From: Gliomastix tumulicola | Lineage: Eukaryota > Ascomycota > Sordariomycetes > Hypocreales > Bionectriaceae | Assembly (NCBI GenBank): GCA_001599755.1 | Contig: BCHX01000001.1 | Location: forward strand, 62,001-126,000 | Reading direction: 5' to 3' | Length of the DNA: 64,000 nt | Part shown: piece after piece, positions 44,354 to 56,116 of the stretch | Position numbering within the stretch: position 1 is the first letter of the stretch | Layout of the letters: every line of letters begins with the position of its first letter | Translations under genes and position numbers: made by a program | Notes under the pieces: model-generated | Told to the model about the DNA's origin: nothing | The model's input: the letters and a program-made list of their open reading frames with translations, nothing else | Databases searched by the model: none

Positions 44354-45590
44354 GGTGATTGATGGGAATGCCCAGGACGTGCTTCGGGAGGAAGATCGAG
44401 GGCAGCACGCAGGATGAAGAAAGAAAGAGAGGAGAGGCCGAAGCCGACCGGCACCACGAGCAGAAGGGACCCGAAGCAAATACCCTGACAAATTAGTGCT
44501 CGGCTCGGCATTGCACAGCTCCATTATTACAGCGGGAAATGTGTGTGGTGTATCCTCGTGATTGGCTGATTGCAGCTCTGTAGAATTGGTGATGGAGTCA
44601 AGGGGGGGTCTAGCTCCATCTGATAAGATAATCCCTCCGTAATCTGATGATCTGATTAGATCTTTTCCATGTCGTGACAAAAATTTTCACCGCCAAGCTC
44701 CATATTTCGATCAGTAGATCAGGTCATGCCAAAAACCCTCAAAATGAGCTGCTTGCCACGCCGCCGGAATCGGCGAACCACATCTCTTTGATGGGTCTTT
44801 TTCTGCATGGATTTCTTCTTGCACGATGCACTGCCTCACTAACTGCCGGAGCCGTGGATGGCTTTAGACACTACCCTACAGTGGAACAGCGTTGCTAATC
44901 CCACTCACACGAAAATAATGCATTATCGCTTTACGTAAAGAAGAAGTGATCATGCTCATGAGTTATTGGTCTCGTCCCTCGATATTTGTATCCTCCTTGC
45001 AGGATGAGTGAAAGTTATTACCTGGTGGGTGGGTGAAACATGTTCACCTTAAATGAGAGTAACGGCATGACGCGACGCAGAATCTCGAACAGTCAGGACT
45101 CCCTCCCTGCTGAGCTACCACCTTCTATTTCCAACCTTAGCGACCGCGAAATGTGGCTCAACACAACTGGACACGTCCGGGTGGCTTTCCACTAGATCAC
45201 ACCAATGCGGCATGTACTGTGCAGGTACTGCTAGTCGCGCATGTGAAGCGTTCTCTAGTGGCAGTCACCACAGCATTGGCATTGAATACTAATTGATGAG
45301 CGGCCCGCTCCGATATACTGATCATATTGTTCATGCACTAGAGAGTCTACGACGACCCTGTGGGGGGCTTCTGTTGGCTTTACGAGCAGCTAGTACTGGG
45401 TATAGGGTCGTCTGGTGTCAGCTATGAGCAGACCAGATGTGTAATCTTGATGATTTTCAACGCTTTAAAGTGGCGCAGATCGACGAGATGCAAGTCCTTG
45501 CGAGGAACGAGGAGCAAGTGAGACGATGAGTGTTCTTGCCGCTAGTCTTATTCTCTTTGTCTCTCCATCTCTTACTTGCGATCGTTCCTC
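44354..45590. other. Intergenic region, no gene seen
   Basis: Promoter of the ABC transporter and 3' flank of the luciferase-like gene. A tRNA-like patch at about 45075..45125 is considered and rejected below. Confidence 0.55.
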
Positions 45591-46703
45591 TTAGTTGCCA
45601 TTCTCGGCCTTATCAGAACCAAGCCTCTTCTCGAGTTCCGCTCTCACAGGCGGAAGAATATAGCGGCCATAGTCGACGGCATCATTGAAATTGTCGTAAC
45701 CCCGGATAGAAATCAACTCAGCCCCAAGATCAACGTAGTCCAGGATCGAGTCCACCACGGTTTGGTAGCTCCCAACCAATGCGGTCGACGCGCCTCGAGC
45801 GTTGGTCGCTGTGACGGTGGGATACCACAGCGCGCGGTCCTGAACCTCACCTCGCTTGGCAATCTCCAGAAGCCGCTGAGATCCCACGTTCTGCGGAGGT
45901 GGAGCATCCGCAGGCACCTTGCCCGTACCCTGAGCCCGGTTGCTCTTCAAGGCGTCGAGTGTCCGATGAGCCTTGGCCCATGCGAGATCCTCAGTCTCGG
46001 CGATGATGGGCCGGAACGTCACCCAGATGCGTGGGCGATCATTGGCGGAGCGGCCTGCGTTGTCGGCGGCAGCATAGATCCTGTCAATCTGCTCCTTTGT
46101 CTCCTTGAGCGGCTCGCCCCAGAGGCCGAAGATGTCTGCAAGTGCGCCTCCGATACGGTACGCCTCGTCGGACGACCCTCCCACGGAGACAGGGATCTGG
46201 CCGTTCACGGGGCGGACACGGTTGCTGAACTGCTTGAACTGGTAGTGCTTGCCTTCCCAGTCAAAGGGCTCGGGGGACTCCCAAGCGCGTCGGAGGATCT
46301 TGATGTACTCCTCGAGACGCTCGTAGCGCTGGTCCTTGGAGAGGAAGTCCCCCTCCTTGGCCTGCTCTACGTCGCTGCCGCCGGCGATGAAATGGACGAC
46401 GGCGCGCCCGTTGCTCAGCTGGTCGAGCGTCGCGAGCGCCTTTGCTGCCACAGTTGGGTAGAGAGTGTTCGGCCGCAGGGCAATGATGACCTTGAGGTTC
46501 TTGGTGACGGAGGCAATGGTGGCGCCGATGGTGAAAGGATCGAAAGAGGAGGAGTCATAGGGAACGAGGGTGTAATTGAAGCCATAGTCATCAAGGTATT
46601 TTGCATAGCGGACGAGATATTCGGGATCGACGCCGGCTCCGGGAATGGGGTTCAGCTCGTTGGAAGCATTGGGAAAGGTGAGGCTGATGAATTCTGCAGG
46701 CAT
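45591..46703 (-). CDS. FMNH2-dependent luciferase-like monooxygenase (SsuD/alkanesulfonate type)
   Basis: Intronless, 370 residues, start ATG at 46703. Bacterial-luciferase-fold features of the SsuD group: YAKYLDDYGFNYTLVPYDSSS, LRPNTLYPTVAAKALATLDQ, NGRAVVHFIAGGSDVEQAKEG, DQRYERLEEYIKILRRAW, PVSVGGSSDEAYRIG, LWGEP. These enzymes use reduced flavin and O2 to cleave C-S bonds of alkanesulfonates, or to oxidise related substrates. It is unlike most neighbours in lacking introns, and the family is mainly bacterial, so ancient transfer is possible. No flavin reductase partner is visible nearby. A role in sulfonate-sulfur use or xenobiotic oxidation is inferred. Confidence 0.92.
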   Translation of the reverse strand: MPAEFISLTFPNASNELNPIPGAGVDPEYLVRYAKYLDDYGFNYTLVPYDSSSFDPFTIGATIASVTKNLKVIIALRPNTLYPTVAAKALATLDQLSNGRAVVHFIAGGSDVEQAKEGDFLSKDQRYERLEEYIKILRRAWESPEPFDWEGKHYQFKQFSNRVRPVNGQIPVSVGGSSDEAYRIGGALADIFGLWGEPLKETKEQIDRIYAAADNAGRSANDRPRIWVTFRPIIAETEDLAWAKAHRTLDALKSNRAQGTGKVPADAPPPQNVGSQRLLEIAKRGEVQDRALWYPTVTATNARGASTALVGSYQTVVDSILDYVDLGAELISIRGYDNFNDAVDYGRYILPPVRAELEKRLGSDKAENGN

Positions 46704-48418
46704 GATGGCGGTAAGATGACAATGCTTGGTAGGTGGCGACTGATAACAATATACTGGCTCAAGTTAAGGTCGCGGAGTTGGGGTTGTGAGGGAGGGAAAT
46801 AACGATCTCGAGCAATATAATAAATATCATGCATACGTACGATGGCACAAAGGTCAGCCGATACCCGTCGATACGTGATTTGATTTCCAATCATTGTCTG
46901 ATACAAGATGATACCATCTGGTGAACGAACCCCTCTCGGATCTCAGGCGATTGCAACAGCGGCGTTGATTGGATCCTGGTGAGCTCGGAATAGACGTGAT
47001 ATCTGTCCATTATCACGTCACCGATTGCGCCGCCCTCCTTCACGGAAACTTGAGCCCCACACTCGGCATCAGTGGGAGATCATGATCCAGAAGTGCACAA
47101 GACGATCTTGGAGACAGTCGATATCGTGTCAAGATCTCATTCAATACGCACCGCATATCCGAATAGGTCTGGTACTCCTAGACGATCGTGTCGTTACGAT
47201 GAATACGATTTTATTGGAGCAAAGGAGCTCGGTCCGATCTCGACACCATGGCCTCCATTACAGCCCAACGCCAGAGCCTCAGAAAATTCATCAAAGACGA
47301 GGCTCTCCTAGGTCTATCACTAATATCTCCCTTGGCATTAAGACGGTGCAGACCGCGATCTCACGTCGTAGCCACCTGGCGGAGTGCCCTTTGATAAATC
47401 CCAACTAGCCACCCCGGTAGCTGCCACATGGAGCGCATGCCCTGCCAAGTGCTCCTGATACATCAGGAAGAATACGAAGTAGATAGAAGAAGGCCTAGTG
47501 AACTTTTGATATCGCACATTGTGGAAAGACTGGGATGCTCTGTCCGGCATATTTGTAGCCCAAAGAATGTCAAGATCCCTCTATGCTACTTCCTCATGGT
47601 GCGTACACGTTCAACAAGGAGCAGTGGTCCTGTAGTGTTTAAGGGGTACTTACTGGCCACCCAACCTGCCATTTCTCTTGCATCCAATAGATCTCGATGA
47701 TGCCCAAACTCGACATTCCAGCTTCACTAGTAGGTGGTAATGTGGTGCGTATCCCTTAGTATGGCGCTTGGTGGACGGCCGTCCCCAGCTCTAAGCAAGC
47801 GATGTATGACATACCTCTACAGGCATTTGGGAATAATGCTGTGCAACATTGTTGCAGATCAGGTGGTCTCACTGTGCTGACGATGGCCAGGGACTGCTTA
47901 CTACCTTATTAGGTAGTACTGGATGTACCCCGGACTGACTTAGGGTCGGCCAGGCGGGAACGAAACGCGGAGGATCATCATTCCTTGATGTAACAAGGAA
48001 GCACCCCGGGGAAACGATCCGAGCGCATGACCTCTGTGCTGGCAATCCTTCCCGGTGGCGACACGAACACTTCTTTTAAGGCAATACGAGTGATGCACCT
48101 CGGCAGGTCGCAATCTATCATCAGTCTGGCCAATCAGCCGACCGTCCGACAAAATTAGCCATATAACACAACCACTGAAGACCCATCTTCAGCTCCACGT
48201 TAGAGCCACTTATGATGAACCCTTGTCTTGATGTGCAGGCTACCTCCTCTTCGTAGCTATCAGCAAATCCTACTCAGGGAAGTATACCCCGGCACCCTGA
48301 GTCTGTCAATCGATATCTGTCAAGTTCCCTTGGCATAGATATTTATTTGCTCGCTCGCCCCCTCATATTACAACAAGATAACGCATTTCGTCCTTGACAT
48401 CTGTGAAAGGCGTCTTGA
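46704..48418. other. 1.7-kb intergenic region without a supported gene
   Basis: Head-to-head spacer between the luciferase-like gene and the FAD oxidase gene. Only short shadow frames without motif or splice chain. Confidence 0.55.
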
Positions 48419-50145
48419 ATGAACTCAGCATCAGCCATGCTCCTGGGAAACATAGCTGGTAGCGGCATTCTAGCTACAATTGCTAGTCAGTCGGCACTCG
48501 GCGCCCAAACAAGTATCGATTGTGTACGTGAAGTAGCTCCCGTTCCCTACTACTTCCTATCCCAAGAGAAGGAGATACCATGCCGATCCGGTCATTAGGC
48601 TGACAAGGGCGTCTTAGTGTCGTGTGATTCGAGAGAAGACCGACATCGAGCACATATATCTCGCGGGCGAAGAAGACTACCAACAGCGCGTGGAGTCGTA
48701 CTGGTCTCTAACATCTCAGTTATCGCCCCAATGCTTTGTGTTACCTGAGAATGCCGAAGATGTCTCTGCTGTCATCCGAACAGTCGTCGAGGAAACAACC
48801 TGCAAATTTGCCGTTCGTAGCGGCGGACACTCATCTAACGCCGGAGCGAACAACATTGACAACGGCGTTACTATCGATCTCAGTATGGCCACAGCACTTC
48901 TTCGCGGGGCTAAATCTACCCCCTATTCCGCCATAGTCGCTAACCACTGTGGTTAGGCAAGCTGTACGGCGCGACATATAACCACGATACTGGCCTAGTA
49001 TCTGTACTCCCAGGTACAAACTGGCTTCATGTTTACAACACACTGGACCTATTGGGACGAGGTGTGCCCGGCGGTCGTCTCGGCGATGTTGGCGTCGGAG
49101 GGCTTCTCTTGGGTGGCGGCTTCTCGCTCTACCTCTACCGCAATGGCGTCGCCTGCGACAGTATCCGCCGGATGGAAGTCGTGCTCGCCAACGGCACTAT
49201 CTTGGAGGCAAGCGCAGAGGAACATCCCGACCTGTTCCTCGCACTCAAAGGCGGCGGGGACAACTTTGGGGTTGTGACACGCTATGATCTCGAGACGTTT
49301 GACACAAAGTTGATCTGGCAATTGTCGAAGTCGTACCCTGAAAGTGCAGGAGCTCCATTCATCGGCGCGCTCAAACGCTGGACGGACAGACTCGAAGACT
49401 ACCCCCACGGCTCGGCAATTGTGTTTTGGAGCTATCAGTTCGGACTAAGGGAGACTCTTGTTCTCAGTGGCTTATCTGATATCACAGGCAGGGAGATGGC
49501 CCCAGCTTTCCATGAGTTGGCGGCCGTTCCAGGCAACATATCATTCACTACGGGCCACAAGAACATGTCTGCCATTGCTCTTAACAAACAAGCGGCAGGC
49601 TATAGGTAGGTCAGCTTGATCATTTTCCCCTACAGCAGCTAATATTTGGAAGGAACATTTGGTGGTCCCTCACACTTCGCAACGATGAGGGGCTTCTTGC
49701 AAAAGCAGTTGAACTCCATCAGGACCTGGTTGAAGAAATGAAAACAGAATCATCCGACGGGGACTTTGAAACACAATGCTTCTTCCAGCCATTCCCTGCA
49801 TTTGTTGGCCAGAACAGCTCCAACATCTTGGGGATTGACCGCCATACCTCCAATGGCGTCGTCCTTCTGGCGTCCCTGGCCGTCAATGGCGTGGATCAGG
49901 AGAAGTTGGGGAGGGAGAAAATGATGCGATGGAAGCGCGAGCTGGAGGAGTACGCGAAAGACCAGGACGGGCTTTTTGAGTACATTTACATGAATTACGC
50001 GGACGCAAGCCAGGACGTGGTTGCGAGCTACGGGAGAGAAAGCGTCTGCAAGATGTGGGCAGTGTCGGAGAAGTATGATGCTGCTGGCGTGATGCAGTCG
50101 AGGCAGCCTGGAGGGTTCAAGTTACCAGTGGATGTCGGATGCTGA
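48419..50145 (+). CDS. FAD-linked oxidase with BBE-type C-terminus
   Basis: Exons 48419..48523, 48618..48882, 48957..49605, 49653..50145; 503 residues. Exon 1 supplies a signal-like hydrophobic N-terminus ending ALGAQ. The FAD-binding motif RSGGHSSNAG holds the histidine that takes 8-alpha covalent FAD. The second cysteine linkage of berberine-bridge and AA7 enzymes is missing: the aligned loop reads GRGVPGGRLGDVGVGG. C-terminal BBE segment is present (YMNYADASQDVVASYG). Intron 2 uses a GTATGG donor and a CTAAC branch point. Such oxidases act on secondary metabolites or sugars; substrate unknown. The fourth intron is very short (47 bp). Confidence 0.9.
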
Positions 50146-50348
50146 GACGTTCACTAGACAGTGATTGTAACGTTGAAGCATTGAAGTAGTGAGTAGGTAT
50201 ATTTAACTATCTTATAGTAGTTAAGTATTAGCTTATAATAATAAGAAATTAATGGACTTAGTATAGGTGAAATGGTTGCAGGTATCTAGATTTAATAAAT
50301 TTATAGTTAATACACTCTCTCACTTTTCTCTATCCATGGGATGATCAT

Positions 50349-52736
50349 TTAGACCAACCATATATCCCGATTCTCCGCTTCCCTAAACATCTTGTCGACT
50401 TCCGTCCCAAATAGCCGACCACAGCCCACTCTTTCGTACAAAGAGCCAGGCCTTTCTTCACCAGCTAGCTTCAAGAAAAGCACCGCCAAGATTGGCTGAC
50501 GTCCTAACCAACCATCTGTGAGGCCCAGACTCCACCCACCGGCCCTCTTGCGACTCCTCATCACAACCAGGGCATAGATGGAGGTACATCCGAGGACGCG
50601 TTCGTCGCTTTGATAATCCGGATGCTCGAGCGATGCCCATCCGGATATCAGGTCCGGCTCTGAAGAGACAGTCACAGTCCGCCACGTGTCCCTGCGGAAG
50701 TCTGGATCGTTGTCCGTGAGGGCGCTGATGATGGCAGCGTCCTCGTATCGTTGGAAGCTTCCATGTATTTGAATAGGAAGAAGCTTCCCAGTAAGATTCA
50801 GCTTGAAGAACCGGTCGAGCCTGTCGTACGTGTCCATCCAAGGGGAAATCTTGATCGCTGTCGCATCTTCTCGAATGATTTCTGTCTCTGTCTTCCACTG
50901 ACAAACAACGGTCATTGCGGAACCCGATTCTGGCGGCCATCGGACCGGCATACCCGACAAGACCTCCTGTCCCTGATCATCTTTTCTTGTCATGCCGTCA
51001 TCATCCTTCATGGGAATAGCCATTGATGCCCAAGACCATGTCGCTATGCCCTTGACTCTCACTCGGTCTCCAGACGTGCTCTGTTCCCACAAAAGGCCTT
51101 CACACTGGCGACCCCAAAGACCTGAGAGATACTGAGTTTCAGGCCGTGCGGTTCTACCAAATTCCCTGGCGAGACCAGACAATGCAATCAGCCGATCTCT
51201 GGTCAGCCTCGTGAGCTCCAAGCCTGAGTACGTCTCAACAATCGAGATCCAAGAAGCAGAAGATGTCTTGTTTTCGAACAAGTCGCTCTCATAATTTGTT
51301 TCATATGACGACGAGGATTGTCCGCCGTTGTTAACAGCATCTCCGTGGAGGCTGTGGGGCGCTTCTCTCTGACATTGAACGAATAGACCACCCTGCCCTG
51401 AGAAGGTGAGTATCCGCCGGCTCATCATCCATTCCTGGAAAACCCATCCTCGCTTCAGGAGGCTACTTCGCTTGATGTTCTTCTGATAATCGCCTGAGAG
51501 AAAAGCATTCTCCATACATTGAACGTAGAACCAGCCTTCCTGAGTTCCATGCCGGCGACGTCTGTATGGAAGCCGCGTCACTCGAGGATGGTACTCGTCC
51601 GATATTGGTCCAAAGAGCCCGCCTGTTGTCGCCAGTGTCGTTGCGCATATCGTCAACCACGAATGCTGGTAGTATTCAGCCATGAGACGGGACTCGCGGT
51701 CCCAGTCGTCTTCGTCGTCTTGGACGATACAGAGAGAGTCAATCCAGATGTACTTGACCCCTATCCCAGCACTCAGCATGCCTGCATCCCTGAACAGCCG
51801 GGATATCGGTGACAGCCTGCAAGCATCATGGGTGCATTCGCCTTTCCTGCAAGTGAATGTCGCCTTCGTGGTTTTGCACGATTCGGCGTCTGGTCCCCAG
51901 CGATGGCTCAAGGTGACGTACTTTCCCAGCTGGCCTGCCGTCTCGCGCAGAACGTAGGTGTATGTTGGAGGGTTGGATGTGTGGTCTGCCATGACCTCTA
52001 TGCACCGAGTAGGCAGTGGTACGTTTGTGACATCGAATGCTTGAGAGCCAGAGAGGGTTTTGGCGCATTCTGGGTGCTGTCTGCGGCAGTTGGCGTGCCA
52101 CGATACGACGGCATCAAGGTGATCGTAGGACCAGATTGATGTCTGCGCATACAGATGCCCGGTAATGTCTTCGGATAAATATGCAGACGTTCCTGATCCA
52201 TGTGTGCCACCACCACCACGGTTAGGTTCCTACTACTATATCCGCTGAGTCCACTGGAATACATCACATTACTTACCGTGATCGGCGGCGACGTTCAGCC
52301 TGATTGACGTGTGGGGTGCTGTGGTCGTATATGATAGAAACGCCTTCAGCGCAATGATATTCAGCGCTCCTTCTCCTCGGGTGGTCCCGGCTTCTCTGCG
52401 ATCAACAGACATATTGATCCAGGTGGGAAACAAGACGTGGAATGCCCACCGCAGGGTAGACGGCCAGTCTTCTCCCGCGAGCCGTGATGAGGATGTGCAT
52501 GTCCGACGGACGACATCTTGGAGTATCCCAAGGTTTCTCCCCCGGCTGGTGGTCAGAAGGTTCTCAATGAGCATACTGCAAAATGAGCATCCGTCCCGTG
52601 CAGCTCGGACGGCCTCGCTCAGATAGTAGCCGCGGAATTCAGGGCCATGCCTGGCGAAGCTCTGAATGTCGAAGGACTGGCAGGACCTGCAGAGCTCCAT
52701 CGTGAGGCTTGGACGTGGACTGGAACTGGTCACCAT
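50349..52736 (-). CDS. HET-domain protein
   Basis: Complement of exons 50349..52192 and 52277..52736; 767 residues. Two cysteine pairs occur early (CRSCQSF, CSFCSML). After the intron come SIWSYDHLDAVVSWHANC and the HET domain: YVTLSHRWGPDAES, YIWIDSLCIVQDDEDDW, RLMAEYYQHSWLTICAT and GWVFQEWMMSRRILTF. The acceptor at 52193 is the only one that keeps the frame open. HET proteins trigger incompatibility cell death in fungi and often sit in fast-evolving loci. No NACHT or repeat domain follows, so partner and trigger are unknown. The next-door 3' spacer (50146..50348) is AT-rich and empty. Confidence 0.92.
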
Positions 52737-53208
52737 TAAAGGTGAGGCTTTTTAGACACGAAGGGAAGCAAGACAAGCCTTAAAACGATGCTCAGCCAGA
52801 AAATTGGCCGGCTGTGCCGCGTCAGCGCGTTTATCTCGTATCCACGACACGTGTTGCGGTGTGATTGTTCAAGAAATTAGTCAACCCGAAGATCTTAGCC
52901 TTGGCAGGCGCCTCCTGACGTCCTGACGCGGACCTACGCACCATTCCAATGCGCACCATTCCAATGCGCCTTACCACTGCATCAGCGAACCATATGCGAC
53001 CCCGAGGCGTTCAATAGGCGGCGAGGCATAAGCACACTCAGCCAGGCATCCGACACAGCGCGCCTTCCTATTTACGGGACACGAGGCATTTATTTTAGGC
53101 TCCCATTCGCAGCATCTAATTCTATTCTTGGCTTCACCGTCCGTCCATTTCCGTCTAATCCTCCTATCGCAGCCTTGGAAACACACGAGGTATTCGTATC
53201 GAGCAGCC
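52737..53208. other. Divergent promoter region with short tandem duplications
   Basis: Separates the HET gene and a membrane protein gene. Contains the tandem repeat listed at 52938..52967 and a TCCTGACG doublet just before it. Confidence 0.55.
52938..52967. repeat. 15-bp perfect tandem duplication
   Basis: GCACCATTCCAATGC twice in a row. CCAAT is the core target of the fungal Hap/CBC complex, so the duplication doubles a CCAAT box. Confidence 0.85.
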
Positions 53209-54626
53209 ATGAGACGCCGAGGCCACCAGAGGAACTATTTCGTTCTCTTGCCTTCTTCCGTCATCTCTGTCGGGATTGGGGTAGCCGAGCTCATGGCCTT
53301 GAGCGGTTGGGTCGCACAGCTTGGGGCAGCGAAGCCGATCGAGTCTCAACGGCACCATTTCCAGCTTGCTCGTATACTACTCACAGTGGCCATCCCCTTT
53401 GCCGGTGCGCAGATGTTGAACTCGATGCTGTTCTGGTACCGTCAGGATAGGGTCCGCCTTCGCTGCCTTAGCCTGATTCTGATTGACGCCGTGACCGTCG
53501 CGCTCTGCCTCGGTAGTGTGTTGGTCACGGGTCGGCGTGTACCTGGTACATATGCGTGGAACCCGAGCATCGAGACAATCAAGATAACACCGACCGCTCT
53601 CTGGATTGCAGTTGCACAACTGGGTGTTCATGTCGTTACCGTTGCCGCTTGGAGATGGCTGATCCCCGCGCGCATACGCCTCCCGAATCACCACAGGCCA
53701 ACGGCGGCGGACGACAGCACAGCATGGTTGAGAATGTTTCAGAGGCGGAGGGAGTCACCGCCCCAGCCTGGCGACTCAGGTCAGGAACTTACTTCTCTTC
53801 TTCCACTCGAGAGACTATTCCGGAATCACGAGACGACATGGAAAGCTAGTCGGCAAGGTTCCCAGACAAGACTAAACGACGAGGTAAGGTGTCGACACGA
53901 ACTCGGCTTGTTTCTCATTACTCACGTGTTATAACCAGGGCTCCAGAACAAGCATGCCCGCCGTATCATCAACAGCAGGTCAGGAGCTAGTCTCAACACC
54001 GGACGAACCCTCCGGTCCCCGGCTACACCCAATGTTCGACTTCTGGGCGACCAGTCATGTGCGCAACACCTTTATTCTGCACTTCTATATCAGGGGCATG
54101 TTATACGCCTTGGTCTTCCTCCTTCTGTTGGAGAGCATTTCGCTCATCGTCGCCATGATAGGAGATACGTATTGGCGGTGAGTCCGCTTAGTCGTCATGT
54201 TAGTCTCCTCTATGCTAAGACTCATACTAATTCGTGAGAGTTTTTGACAGCGAATCATCTATTGTGTACGCCTACCTCTTGGTCTTCATTGCCATGCTCT
54301 CTGGCCTCTCAACGCTATGCCGCTATCGGTGGTTCCTAGATAATCGCCTATGGCGTGTTCACAATTTGCGCCTCACCGTCAGATGGATTCTATGCGTCTA
54401 CAGTCTCCTTGGACCACTGCTCTATGTGCTCCCATTGGCGTTGCCAAGGTCTCCGGCGGCTGATGAGGAGAGATCGCCTAGTGAGAACAGGTCCGAGAGC
54501 ATCCAGACGTATGCGGGCATTATAGTAGCTGTTATAGGGACCGTTCCAGGCCTACTTGCTACGTATATCGCCCTTTGTCTCGCTTTAAACCGCGACTTTC
54601 GAAAGTGGCGTCCGGGTCCTTTATAG
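53209..54626 (+). CDS. Polytopic membrane protein of unknown function
   Basis: Exons 53209..53883, 53939..54177, 54239..54626; 433 residues. Start ATG at 53209; the longer frame opens only with TTG. About eight membrane spans: four in exon 1 (for example LTVAIPFAGAQMLNSMLF and LSLILIDAVTVALCLGSVL), a hydrophilic basic loop of about 100 residues, one in exon 2 (MLYALVFLLLLESISLIVA) and three in exon 3. The short 55-bp and 61-bp introns have CTAAT-type branch points. I recognise no family. The gene is divergent from the HET gene and ends 33 bp before the GH10 xylanase stop on the opposite strand. Confidence 0.8.
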
Positions 54627-54658
54627 TATATAAAATACTCTATAATATCTGCAAAGAC

Positions 54659-56116
54659 CTACAAGCACTGAGAGTACCAGTCGTTCACGAATGTACAGGT
54701 CCAAGGACTCTGGCAACGCGTCGGCCCTGTCCACCCTTGCCCTCCGCACTGTCCCCATCGGACTTGCTCGCCCCCAGTGGGCGGGCCCGTTGTCGTGGTA
54801 GTGACGGCAGACGTTGTAGTCGTAGTGGTGATAAGAGTCGTGGTCGTTCGCGCGGTTGTCGTCGTTGTTGTTGTTGTTGTTGTCGATGGGCCTCCTGTGG
54901 CAGCAGCGGCAAGCACGGAAGAGACTGACGTCCAAGCTGGCTTCTTCCCGAAATTTGCGTCATAGAGGAGAGCATCACCCTGTCCAGAGAAGGTCTCCGG
55001 GATCCAGCTGTACTTGTCGGTAAAGCCCCAGACAGTGACACCCACGCAGCGGTCGACATCCAAGCAAGAGCCGACAACCGCAGCATAGTTGTTGCCCTGG
55101 GTCACTAGGGCTGCCTGCGATGCAGGCAAGCTGGAGTGACGGATATCAAGCTCTGTGTAGGCAACATCGACGTTCAAGGCGGTGAAGCGGCGAAGAGCGG
55201 TCACCAGCTGGCTGCGGCTGGGCGTAGACCCGACGATGAGGTGGCCCTGGAAGCCGACACCGTCGATGGGTGCACCTGCAGCCTGGATGATGTTGACAAT
55301 CTCCACGGTTCTGTCGGTCTTGGCTCCGTTGTATTCAAGGTTGTAGTCGTTGTAGTAGCTAGGGGACCCAAGATTAGCATATGAACGCCCTCCAATCAGT
55401 CACTCATTCATTCATTCATTCTTCTCCAGGCAACATACAGCTTCGTGTTTGGATCTGCGCGGCGGGCAGCCACAAACGAGATCGGGAGGTAGTCAGTGCC
55501 GAGCACACGGTAGAACACACTGTCCCGCCAGTTGCCGCTATCATCGGCAGCCTCATTCACTACATCCCAGTGGTAGCACTGGCCAAGGTAGTGAGCCATG
55601 ACGTTGGCGATGTGTGTCTCGATGACCTCAGTGAGCGTTGCGCGGGTCCATGTGCCGCTGCTCACCCAGTTGGGGAGCTGAGAGTGCCTTCTAGCTGTCA
55701 GACTTACGTGCTGGACTGTGTGGACGTCTTCTGACTTACCAGGTGAGAGTGTGGCACCTCAGAATCTGCCCATTTGCCTTGGCGATGTTTGGGATCTAAC
55801 GAGGAATACTTTGTCAGAGAAGCGAAGAAGGGACGCTGGGGTATCAACGCCGAGAACCTACAATGTCACCCTGGGTGTAGGAGAAGGCGCCACGAGATGG
55901 CTGGACATTCTGCCACTTCTGACCATTCTCAGGGACGACCTGGCCGAACTCGGTCGTATCAGAGAAAATGGTTCGGTAGGTTGTGTCAGTATTTACTCTG
56001 CGCTCGTCAAGAGTGGTGCCGAAGTACTGCAGGCCAGCGCGCACAGCCAGACTATGCAGCTGCGCCGATGCGACGCTGGACCCGAGAAGGAGAAGGAGTG
56101 AAGCCTTGAGAAGCAT
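54659..56116 (-). CDS. GH10 endo-1,4-beta-xylanase with C-terminal CBM1
   Basis: Complement of exons 54659..55358, 55439..55687, 55740..55795, 55862..56116; 419 residues. Signal peptide of about 18 residues ending ASA. GH10 domain: QKWQNVQPSRG, CHTLTWHSQLPNWV (made by splicing), acid/base glutamate in WDVVNEA, nucleophile in YTELDIR, and WGFTDKYSW. Then a threonine-rich linker of about 40 residues and a CBM1 cellulose-binding domain (QCGGQGWTGPTRC and FVNDWYSQCL). Intron 3 uses GTATGT, and its downstream AG restores LYYNDYN. All catalytic residues are present, unlike the GH11 protein in this window. Secreted xylan hydrolase targeted to cellulose. Confidence 0.95.

Noticed and set aside
43119..44417. 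432-codon plus-strand frame opposite the ABC transporter
   Set aside because: Antisense shadow, low complexity (Gly/Glu/Ala-rich), while the minus strand encodes clear transporter domains.
45075..45125. tRNA-like patch on the minus strand with A-box (TAGCTCAGCAGG) and B-box-like (GTTCGAGATTC) sequences
   Set aside because: The two boxes are only about 25 nt apart, the T-stem does not pair and there is no room for an anticodon arm. At most a degraded fragment.
45576..46802. 408-codon plus-strand frame opposite the luciferase-like gene
   Set aside because: Antisense shadow of a strongly conserved minus-strand enzyme; no recognisable motif.
54777..54965. Valine-rich plus-strand frame
   Set aside because: Antisense of the threonine-rich linker of the GH10 xylanase.
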